A DNA stretch of 64,000 nt, from the NCBI GenBank assembly GCA_025153445.1, contig JANZNS010000002.1, forward strand, positions 372,001-436,000, read 5' to 3'. This DNA is from Marinobacter sp. BGYM27. Lineage in GTDB: Bacteria; Pseudomonadota; Gammaproteobacteria; Pseudomonadales; Oleiphilaceae. Shown one piece after another: positions 17,559 to 24,832 of this stretch; positions within the stretch are counted from its first letter, which is position 1, and every line of letters begins with the position of its first letter. The notes under the pieces are model-generated. The model was not told the DNA's origin and did no database searches. It saw nothing but the letters and a program-made list of their open reading frames with translations. A program made the position numbers and the translations under genes.

Positions 17559-18699
17559 TGGTTGCAGGGTGAATGCCCGCCTGCTTAGTGCATATGAGTT
17601 CAGCCAGCTCGGTCCCGACTGGGATGATCTGGTTGAGCGTTCTGGCGCCGATCGTCTTTTTATGGGCTGGAGTTGGCTCTATAGTTGGTGGGAGACGTGG
17701 TCACAAGTAATGGGGCTGGATCTTCTTCTAATTGGTGTGTTCGATGATGGTGGTCGACTTATCGGGATAGGACCATTCTACCGAAGGGCACAGCAGATGC
17801 CCCTTGGGTTGCGGGTTAACCGAGTGCAAATGCTCGGAAATGCTTGGCATGTTGGCCCATCTGTGAGGTCTGAATATACCAACTTGATTACCGACGCCAA
17901 TTGTTCAGAAGAGGTATCAAGCGCCATCGTGGCGTTTGTTAGCCAGCTCACTTGGGATGAAGTTGTGTTGTGTGATTGCAGTCCTGCCAACGTTGACCTG
18001 ATTACGCGTGCCATGAGAACCCATCTTGGTCAGTTAACCCAGGTGGACCGGGCGTTTGATAGCGGAATTGCCATCAACGTTTCAAACAGTTTTGAAGAGT
18101 GGCTTGCGGCGCTTGGAAAAAACACCCGCTTGAAGGTATATAACCGTCGCCAAAGGATATCCAGGCGATCGCAGATAGACTTTATCCACGCCGGCAGCAG
18201 CTATGAATTTGCGGAGTTTCTTGAAGAGCTTTCCCGGTTTCATATCGGCCGGTGGGGGAGTCCAGCATTTGATAGAGAGGGCATAAGGTTTCATCAAGCG
18301 TTTGTTCAACGTTTCACCGAAAGCGGCGGTAAGCTTGAAGCATCGAAAATGCTGGTAGACGGAAAGTGCGTATCAGTGCTCTATGATGTTGTTATTGGGG
18401 CCCGGCGTTACAACATTCAATCCGGATACGATGAGTCGTTCGACCGTCAGGTTGCATTGGGCACCCTCCATCTTGGGTATGCGATAGAGCAAGCGTTTGC
18501 GGATCCTGACATCCATTACTACGACCTATTGGCCGGGGGTGGAAAAAATACGTTCTATAAAGATCGCCTGCATGGCACAGCCTATAGTTTTAAAACGGTT
18601 CAACTCGTCCGAAAGCCCGTGCTCAGGTTGATTTACACCCAACAAGCTAAATTACCTGCGGCCTGGCGCCAGCGCATAAACAAAACAATCCGGCTCTGA
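17548..18699 (+). CDS. CelD/BcsL-type acetyltransferase (GNAT, Acetyltransf_6)
   Basis: A 383-residue protein of the CelD/FemAB-like GNAT group often found in XrtA EPS loci. The N-terminal region FMGWSWLYSWWETW followed by LIGIGPFYRR is characteristic. The C-terminal acyl-transfer domain includes NTRLKVYNRRQRI and LASGG-like LLAGGGKNTFYKDRL. It starts with GTG, with GAGG about seven bases upstream, and overlaps the preceding glycosyltransferase. It probably acylates a sugar or attaches an aminoacyl group. The exact donor cannot be inferred. Confidence 0.8.
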   Translation: MPDSGCRVNARLLSAYEFSQLGPDWDDLVERSGADRLFMGWSWLYSWWETWSQVMGLDLLLIGVFDDGGRLIGIGPFYRRAQQMPLGLRVNRVQMLGNAWHVGPSVRSEYTNLITDANCSEEVSSAIVAFVSQLTWDEVVLCDCSPANVDLITRAMRTHLGQLTQVDRAFDSGIAINVSNSFEEWLAALGKNTRLKVYNRRQRISRRSQIDFIHAGSSYEFAEFLEELSRFHIGRWGSPAFDREGIRFHQAFVQRFTESGGKLEASKMLVDGKCVSVLYDVVIGARRYNIQSGYDESFDRQVALGTLHLGYAIEQAFADPDIHYYDLLAGGGKNTFYKDRLHGTAYSFKTVQLVRKPVLRLIYTQQAKLPAAWRQRINKTIRL

Positions 18700-18748
18700 A
18701 CTGAAGACGTCGCGGATTAGGGATTAATCCTGGAATTGGAAGAGTTGC

Positions 18749-19816
18749 ATGGATAGACGGATAGAGATTGTTTACCGAAATACCGGGCGAGGTCTGGTTG
18801 CTGATGGCGAGATGCTGCGGTCCATTCTTGAGAGCCTTGGTTTTGACGTCATCATAATCAAGGTGCCGCCGACGAGAGGCTACCAGTTCCGTATCAGAGG
18901 TCATCTCGATACGTGTTACAAGCGGATGCCCTGGTTGCTGTCACTCTCTATCAATTTGATTGCAAAGTGGCGTCGGTGGCGGCTCGGCTACCAGCCGCTG
19001 CTGACTATCCAGCTTCAGTCTCCGATCATGCGTTATTTCGGAGCCGCGAGACACACGTGGCTCGTGCCTAACCAGGAATGGTTCAGGGCGGACCGCCTGA
19101 TATATTTGAAGTTCTATGATGCCGTCGTCTGCAAAACGGAGGCGGCTCGCGCGCTTTTTTCGCAGTGGCACAAAAATACTGTGTTTACCGGTTTTTCAGG
19201 CGAGTATGCGACTAGCGTAGAACCTGCAGGGATGCTTCAGGTAGGGGCGCCTGAAGAACAGAGCTCACCGTTTTTTATTCACGTTGCGGGCAAGAACCGG
19301 CGCAAAGGCTCGCAGTTGCTTATGGCGTGTTGGCGATTGCAGCCGGAGTGGCCAAAGCTTGTTGTCGTTACCGATTCTGTAGACCGGCTTGCGCCTATTC
19401 CTGATAACGTTGAAGTGCTTACCGATGCGGACGACCAGTGTGTTGGGCATTTACAGCGGAATGCGCTCGCCGTACTTGCGCCATCTGAAGTTGAAGGGTT
19501 TGGCCACACCCTACTTGAGGGTATGGCAAGAGGGGCGATTGTCCTATCAACCGATGCACCGCCAATGAATGAGTTGGTAGATGCCGAACGTGGAGTTTTG
19601 GTGCCTGCAGAGTGGAAAACCAAGGTGCGGCTCGGGGATGGATATGGAATTTCAGTTGATCATATGACAGAAGCCGTGAATCGCATTTTGGCACTGAGTC
19701 CCGAGCAGCGTACCGCAATGTCGGTTAAAGCGCGGTCCTGGGTTTATGAAAACCATTCTGCTTTTTGCCGTCGTTTTAAATTGTTGATTGAAGAAAATCT
19801 CAAGCCAGACAATTAG
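18749..19816 (+). CDS. glycosyltransferase family 4 (divergent)
   Basis: A 355-residue GT-B protein. The N-terminal half is divergent, but the C-terminal half has VAGKNRRKGSQLLM and PSEVEGFGHTLLEGM with the EX7E pair, then VLSTDAPPMNELV, typical of GT4. GGAAGAG lies about five bases upstream of the ATG. It is the last gene of the EPS biosynthesis run; 79 bases without a recognisable terminator lead to the exosortase gene, so read-through is likely. Confidence 0.85.
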   Translation: MDRRIEIVYRNTGRGLVADGEMLRSILESLGFDVIIIKVPPTRGYQFRIRGHLDTCYKRMPWLLSLSINLIAKWRRWRLGYQPLLTIQLQSPIMRYFGAARHTWLVPNQEWFRADRLIYLKFYDAVVCKTEAARALFSQWHKNTVFTGFSGEYATSVEPAGMLQVGAPEEQSSPFFIHVAGKNRRKGSQLLMACWRLQPEWPKLVVVTDSVDRLAPIPDNVEVLTDADDQCVGHLQRNALAVLAPSEVEGFGHTLLEGMARGAIVLSTDAPPMNELVDAERGVLVPAEWKTKVRLGDGYGISVDHMTEAVNRILALSPEQRTAMSVKARSWVYENHSAFCRRFKLLIEENLKPDN

Positions 19817-19895
19817 CCGAACGGGATACTGGTCGCTCCCCCGGAATTAATGTTTAATGGCGTAACGCTCGATAATCTGTTGTTCAGGAGTAGTT

Positions 19896-21443
19896 ATGCT
19901 AGGAGGGCATCCGAGGTCGGTGCTGGTACCGCTGGCCGTTGTGTTCGCTTTTATTTTGGGTGCCTGGTCTACTATTGACGGCGTCGTTTCTCGTTGGTTG
20001 GCCGTTGACGAATCCTATTCCCACGGTTTTCTTCTGTTGGCTGTTTCAGCCTACCTCGTTGTTCAGCAGTGGCGTGTGCGTCCAGCCGTCACCTTGTTTT
20101 CGCCGTTCTGGTTGTTACCGCTTTTGGGTTTTTTGCTGCTCTACATCGGCGGCTCAATGTTGATGATTGAAGCGGTCCAGCAGTTTGTTCTTATACCGGC
20201 TCTTTTGTGTGCGCTCGGTGTGATCTGGGGGTGGCGAGAATTGGTTCGCTTCCTCATTCCTGTCGGTCTGCTCGTCTTTGCTATCCCGTTTTGGGACTAC
20301 CTGGCGTGGCCGCTCCAACTCATTACCACCAAGGTTAACGAAATACTTCTTGGCCTGCTTGGCATCGAGTTTCACGTTGACGGTGTGTTTGTATTTCTGA
20401 CTGGTGTCGGTGCCTTTGAAGTGGCACACGGTTGTTCGGGATTAAGATATTTTTTGGTGGGGTTGACGCTCAGCGTTGTATACGGACAGATGAATTTCAC
20501 CCTGTGGCGCAACCGCATCATGCTCTGTGTACTAAGTGTTGTCTTTGCGCTGGCTGCAAACTGGATTCGGGTATTTGTGATTATCCATCAGGGATATGTT
20601 ACGAACATGGAGTCTCCTCTTGTAGGCAATCACGAGTTTTTTGGCTGGATCGTTTTTGCACTTTCATTGATACCACTGTTCTGGATGGCAAACCGGATGG
20701 AGCGTAGCGACAACGCCACAGCCAAAGCTCGTGTCAGAGCACCAGAGGATATTCAGGATGCCGAGCAGGCTGAGTTCTCGCGGTTTTCAAAAGTGGGTAT
20801 CGTGTTTACGTTGTTGATGTTGTTAGCTCCGGCTTTAGCTTTGGGCGTTATATCGACGCAGTCTTCACAATTAATTGCTGGGCAGAAAGCACCGAGGCTG
20901 ATGACCAATGCTGATTGGGCTCCTTATTTTCAACGTAACGCCGTTCGCTGGGTTCCGGTTATTCATGGAGCTGACAATATAGAAGTTCAGGCTTATTTCC
21001 TGAGAAAAGGGCTAAGCGAAGGCCGTGCGCCGAAAGCCATTGCCGCTATCGAAGTGTATACCTACCTTGATCAAAAGCCGGGTAAAGAGTTGGTGCAGGA
21101 CTCGAACCATCCGTTCGATCGGGAGCGATGGTCAATAAAGCAGTCGCGCGAGCAAACAGTCGATCATGTCGACTGGACGGTATTGACGATACAGTCACGG
21201 CAAACCAATGAGACGATCACAGTGGCTTTCAGCTACCTCGTGGGCGGCAGGTGGTTAGCCGATCCGATTAAAGCAAAGCTTGCCCAGATTTCCGCTGCCT
21301 TCGCCGGGCAGCCAGATGTCCATCAGGTTTTCGTGGCTCTGGATTGTGAGGCGTGTGCTTCAGATAATCTGTTAAACCGCGTGTTGGCAGACACCCAGAA
21401 GCAGACAAAGATTTTTGTTTCGCGGATGTTCAAGCCCCAGTAA
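19896..21443 (+). CDS. xrtA: exosortase A fused to EpsI domain
   Basis: A 515-residue inner-membrane protein. Residues 1-265 form the exosortase domain with about eight helices and the expected catalytic triad: Cys180 in HGCSGLRYF, Arg225 in ANWIRVF and His246 in GNHEFFGW. A further helix near 298-318 leads into a periplasmic EpsI-type domain to the C-terminus. The enzyme is a sortase-like transpeptidase that cleaves PEP-CTERM proteins at the membrane, coupling them to EPS-related export. The EpsI fusion and the amidotransferase, prsK, prsR and prsT neighbours fit type A. The gene follows the EPS run and is convergent with the PA14 lipoprotein gene. Confidence 0.95.
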   Translation: MLGGHPRSVLVPLAVVFAFILGAWSTIDGVVSRWLAVDESYSHGFLLLAVSAYLVVQQWRVRPAVTLFSPFWLLPLLGFLLLYIGGSMLMIEAVQQFVLIPALLCALGVIWGWRELVRFLIPVGLLVFAIPFWDYLAWPLQLITTKVNEILLGLLGIEFHVDGVFVFLTGVGAFEVAHGCSGLRYFLVGLTLSVVYGQMNFTLWRNRIMLCVLSVVFALAANWIRVFVIIHQGYVTNMESPLVGNHEFFGWIVFALSLIPLFWMANRMERSDNATAKARVRAPEDIQDAEQAEFSRFSKVGIVFTLLMLLAPALALGVISTQSSQLIAGQKAPRLMTNADWAPYFQRNAVRWVPVIHGADNIEVQAYFLRKGLSEGRAPKAIAAIEVYTYLDQKPGKELVQDSNHPFDRERWSIKQSREQTVDHVDWTVLTIQSRQTNETITVAFSYLVGGRWLADPIKAKLAQISAAFAGQPDVHQVFVALDCEACASDNLLNRVLADTQKQTKIFVSRMFKPQ

Positions 21444-21475
21444 AAAAGCTCCCCCAATATATGAGAGGGGGAGCC
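21442..21475 (-). terminator. Rho-independent terminator of the PA14 lipoprotein gene
   Basis: GCTCCCCC (21448-21455) pairs with GGGGGAGC (21467-21474). On the minus strand the stem is followed by six T. It lies between the convergent exosortase and lipoprotein genes. On the plus strand the hairpin has no T-run, so it mainly serves the minus-strand gene. Confidence 0.85.
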
Positions 21476-21496
21476 ACCACGCGACATCGCTGATAC

Positions 21497-23473
21497 TTAC
21501 TCGACTGTCGTTGACACCGTTTCAGACGACGGGCTGCTCAGCCCGTCAGTATCAACAGCCTTGATATCGAAGTACCAGGTCCCGCTTTCCAGCGAATCGA
21601 ACACATAAGTGGTGTCTGTTCCTGGCACAGAAACTGATTGATCGAGATTTCCTGCATCACGTCCATAGCTGAGTTCGAAATGATCGATTTCTCCAACGGC
21701 TAACGAAGAGCCGTCAACCCGGGTGAGCGGAAGCGCCCATTTGAGGGTGACGCCATTAGTGGGGCCGGGTACGACAGGTTCTGGAGGCACGGTTTGGCCC
21801 GAAGACGACGCATCCTCAAGGGTCCAGGGGTTCAATCCAGATTGATAGGCCTGGAGGTTGGATACACCATCACTGTTCATCGTAGCGGATGAATCGTTAA
21901 TAAATGGATTTAATCCGTAACGAAGCTCCCAGCTATCGGGAATGCCGTCGCTGTCCAGATCTTGCGTCTGGCCCTCGACTTCCATTGTCGGTGAGCTGAT
22001 GGTTTGAGCTATAGCGATGCTTGAATTGTTTGAAGTGTCGACGATTTTCAGACTGGCTTTTGCATCCCATCCGCTTTCAAAGTACTCCATTCTGATCGGA
22101 ACCGGCTCTTCTGCTGGTAGGGACTTTTCGCCTGAATGTGTTGTCGGCTTGGATGTGCTCCAGTGATCGACGACCAGTTCGTTACCGACCCACAGCCTCA
22201 CGCCGTCATCGGCATCAGTAGTGAATGCGTAGGTACGGTTTCCGCTTGAGTGGGGGGGGATGAATTGTCCCGTCCAACGTACTGAAAACTTGTCTTTCGG
22301 TGTATCAGCGTTTGGTGCACCTGAGCCCCAGTTGAAGTTAATATCACTGTTCACTTCCGAAACCACAAACTCGTCAAAATTGGTGCCCCGGAAATACTGC
22401 CCTACAAAGCCCGGAACATAAGACTGCACATTTTCACTGGCAGGCACAGATTCTGGATCCAGAACATCGGAGCCTTGCTGGTACTCCGTCGCATTGTCAT
22501 ATCCGTCCCCGTCAGCATCTGCAGCCCCATCGGCCGGATCCAGCGGGTTGAGCCCATATGCAAACTCGGCTCCATCAGGAACCCCGTCTCCATCGGTGTC
22601 TTCAGTATTTGGAGAGGTAAGCAACCCGAACTCTTCGAAGGCACTTAGAAGGTCGCCATCAGCATCACTGGCGGCATCATTTGAATTGGAAGGATCCAGA
22701 CCATTGACGACCTCCCAGTTGTCATACATGCCGTCTGAATCCTCATCAAGAAACGGGTAGCTCCCCTGATAAGTAAGGTTCTGGTCGCCATCGAAATAGC
22801 CAATACGATAGCCCGATGAGTAGCCCTTTATGAAGTCTTCGGATACGTCCGGCGTTACTGGTGTAGATCCTACGCCACTCGACAGATATTGACCTTCAAC
22901 GACCTGTCGGGCGATTGAGGGGCCTTCCCATTCAACTGCAACGTGATCATCCCACCCTCCCTCCTTATGGAGAAGTTCAAAACGGTAGGGTTGACCGCCT
23001 TTAAGGTTGACCGGCGCGCTAACCTGACTGCCATACCGGGTGTAATCCTTATCCTTGACGGCCGCGGGCACAAACGCAATTTGCTGAAGGCCGGCATTGT
23101 CAGTGGATGAGGAAAGGCTAAATGCGCTCTGATCATCACTGGAAAGATAAAAGGTGTAGGCGCCGTCAGTTGGTGGCGTAATCAGACCGGTAATTCTGCT
23201 GCCGAAGTTATTCCCTTGATTCGTAGGAGCCTGAAGCCGACTCCACAAATCGGACCCCTCAGGTGTATCGGGGTAGCCGGGGGCAGATAGTATTGAGTCG
23301 ACGGTATTCCCCTTTATATTCAACCAGTAATCTCGGTACACCTGTCCCTGAACGTTGGTTTTGCCGGCCGCTGTCGGCTCCAGTTCGTTAACGTTTGTGT
23401 CCCAGGTACTACAGCCCGCGAGAGAGACAGTCACTGACATGCCTAGGTACTTCATAATGACCGGGGTTTTCAT
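21497..23473 (-). CDS. PA14-domain lipoprotein with calcium-binding repeats
   Basis: A 658-residue protein with lipobox SLAGC (Cys21), so a lipoprotein. Residues about 45-195 and 350-490 are two PA14 domains (QVYRDYWLNI, then GQYFRGTNFD; both have the DDGVRLW or DDQSAFSL block). Between and after them lie thrombospondin-type-3-like calcium repeats such as DSDGMYDNWEVVNGLDPS and DTDGDGVPDGAEFAYGLNP. The last ~95 residues look like a fibronectin III domain (SGTWYFDIKAVDTDG). PA14 modules bind carbohydrate. Its place between the exosortase and its substrate suggests a surface EPS-binding role, which is an inference. It has its own terminator. Confidence 0.88.
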   Translation of the reverse strand: MKTPVIMKYLGMSVTVSLAGCSTWDTNVNELEPTAAGKTNVQGQVYRDYWLNIKGNTVDSILSAPGYPDTPEGSDLWSRLQAPTNQGNNFGSRITGLITPPTDGAYTFYLSSDDQSAFSLSSSTDNAGLQQIAFVPAAVKDKDYTRYGSQVSAPVNLKGGQPYRFELLHKEGGWDDHVAVEWEGPSIARQVVEGQYLSSGVGSTPVTPDVSEDFIKGYSSGYRIGYFDGDQNLTYQGSYPFLDEDSDGMYDNWEVVNGLDPSNSNDAASDADGDLLSAFEEFGLLTSPNTEDTDGDGVPDGAEFAYGLNPLDPADGAADADGDGYDNATEYQQGSDVLDPESVPASENVQSYVPGFVGQYFRGTNFDEFVVSEVNSDINFNWGSGAPNADTPKDKFSVRWTGQFIPPHSSGNRTYAFTTDADDGVRLWVGNELVVDHWSTSKPTTHSGEKSLPAEEPVPIRMEYFESGWDAKASLKIVDTSNNSSIAIAQTISSPTMEVEGQTQDLDSDGIPDSWELRYGLNPFINDSSATMNSDGVSNLQAYQSGLNPWTLEDASSSGQTVPPEPVVPGPTNGVTLKWALPLTRVDGSSLAVGEIDHFELSYGRDAGNLDQSVSVPGTDTTYVFDSLESGTWYFDIKAVDTDGLSSPSSETVSTTVE

Positions 23474-23834
23474 GAGGTATAGGCCTATAGGTGCGAAGTG
23501 ATAAATCCAGTAATACCAGTATGGTCAGTAAGATGCGTTTTGCTTGGACAGATTAAGAATATAAACGTGACGTTTAGTCTTATTCGGAATGATGTCAGCT
23601 AATTTTCCATTCGCTGACTATCGAGTTGGCCATTACTGCTTCTCTTACGGAGCAGCCAAAAGAACTCCACTGGATTTGTCGAAATATTTTACGATTTATT
23701 GAATTGAACTTTTTGAGGTATATTAACATATTGAATTTTATCGTTTTTATTATGTGGCCCGACAATTGCATTTGCTTTAGGTGATGGCTGTTATCCATGG
23801 CTTACATAACTGAATTGTTAAGGGGATCTATACA
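23474..23834. other. 361-base divergent intergenic region between PA14 lipoprotein and PEP-CTERM genes
   Basis: AT-rich spacer carrying the start regions of two divergent genes. A sigma-54 promoter lies near its right end (23755-23770) and reads toward the PEP-CTERM gene. I saw no matching sigma-54 site on the minus strand for the lipoprotein gene and no coding potential. The 23,500-23,750 stretch is where PrsR enhancer sites would be expected, but I could not define a convincing one. Confidence 0.6.
23755..23770 (+). promoter_or_regulatory. sigma-54 (RpoN) -24/-12 promoter of the PEP-CTERM gene
   Basis: TGGCCC-GACAA-TTGCA matches the consensus TGGCAC-N5-TTGCA with one change and exact spacing (GG at 23756-23757, GC at 23768-23769). 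The predicted start near 23781 leaves a leader of about 54 bases before the ATG. The window encodes a sigma-54 activator, PrsR, 3.7 kb away, which fits regulation of PEP-CTERM genes by PrsK/PrsR. Confidence 0.82.
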
Positions 23835-24434
23835 ATGAAAAGGACACTTTTGGCAGCAACGCTGGCTCTGGGTTTTGTAGGAGCTGGTAGTGCATCAGCT
23901 GCACTGATTATTGACGGCGGCACTGCGGGTAATGTGGGTGTTACACCTTCAAACGATGTGCTGGACACATACACTGGATCACCTATCGCTGGTGCGTTCC
24001 AGGCTGAACTTAAAACCAGTGCAGCTACCAAGCTCAAGATTGAGTTTCTTGGTAAGGAAGCTGGTTGGCTGAATACATTCACCCTGGGCGGCCAGTCGCT
24101 TTCGACTGCCAGCACTGTTGGTGACTCTATTTACGTTGACGTGGTTGCCGGCACCGTACTGTTCAATATTTTGACAGGTGGCGCGGGCAGTGTAGCGAAT
24201 GGCGCTAACAACGACCCGGCTACTGCAGGTATTCCGGACTTCTGGCTTGGTTACGACCCGCTGAACAGCGGTTCTGTAATTCTGGCACTGGATGATGGTG
24301 GCGCGAACCCTGATGACGACAACCACGATGACCTGGTTCTTCGCATTACTGACGTGCCTGAGCCTTCATCTCTTGCGCTGATCGGCCTTGGCCTGGTTGG
24401 TGCTGGTGTTGCGGCTCGTCGTCGCAAAGCCTGA
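23835..24434 (+). CDS. PEP-CTERM sorting domain protein
   Basis: A 199-residue exported protein. Residues 1-23 are a Sec signal peptide (MKRTLLAATLALGF to GSASA). The C-terminus at 174-199 is a classic PEP-CTERM tail: VPEPSS, a glycine-rich hydrophobic segment, and a terminal RRRKA cluster. Exosortase should cut near the PEP motif. The mature part is low in Cys, Gly/Ala/Asp-rich and probably beta-structured, with an acidic DDDNHDDLVLRI stretch before the tail. No enzyme domain is recognised. AAGGGG precedes the ATG, a sigma-54 promoter lies upstream and a strong terminator downstream, so it is monocistronic. Confidence 0.95.
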   Translation: MKRTLLAATLALGFVGAGSASAALIIDGGTAGNVGVTPSNDVLDTYTGSPIAGAFQAELKTSAATKLKIEFLGKEAGWLNTFTLGGQSLSTASTVGDSIYVDVVAGTVLFNILTGGAGSVANGANNDPATAGIPDFWLGYDPLNSGSVILALDDGGANPDDDNHDDLVLRITDVPEPSSLALIGLGLVGAGVAARRRKA

Positions 24435-24450
24435 TAAGCACTTGAATTGA

Positions 24451-24488
24451 AGAAAGCCGGGCATGGCGTCATGTCCGGCTTTCTTTTT
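24451..24488 (+). terminator. Rho-independent terminator of the PEP-CTERM gene
   Basis: A 15 bp stem (24451-24465 with 24470-24484, one G-T pair) with a four-base loop gcgt and a following T-run. It lies 17 bases after the stop codon. Confidence 0.93.
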
Positions 24489-24749
24489 GCCCGGTTTTAA
24501 ATTGCCGGTTTTCTCTTTGTAGCAGCCATTTTTGAAATACTGACCCGCCCATTTCTGGCTTGCCTGTTCACTGTAAACGTCCTTTGTAGCCTTTGTGGCC
24601 AAAAGTCCAGCTTTGGTGCTGCATGCGAGGCTGCCTGAGGGTATCTGATTAGGAATATTGCGACTCGATCACGGCTGATGCTTCAGTTGATGGGCACCAA
24701 CTTAGGCTTGAACCACGCTGCCTGGCGAAAAAAATTGAACCTCGTTAAA

Positions 24750-24786
24750 ACATAAAAAGCGCCGATGCGTAGGCAAGGGCGCTTTT
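24750..24786 (-). terminator. Rho-independent terminator of prsT
   Basis: AAAAGCGCC (24755-24763) pairs with GGCGCTTTT (24778-24786) around a 14-base loop. On the minus strand it reads GGCGCTTTTTATG, with five T, about 50 bases after the prsT stop. Confidence 0.8.
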
Positions 24787-24832
24787 CACTTCTGGCTTAA
24801 TTTCAGTTGCTTTGACCGTTCAAACGCTCTGC

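Larger units (their letters stand above)
24435..24832. other. 398-base convergent intergenic region
   Basis: It separates the convergent PEP-CTERM and prsT genes. It contains the PEP-CTERM terminator (24451-24488, +) and a prsT terminator (24755-24786, -). No ORF or RNA gene is supported in the rest. Confidence 0.7.
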
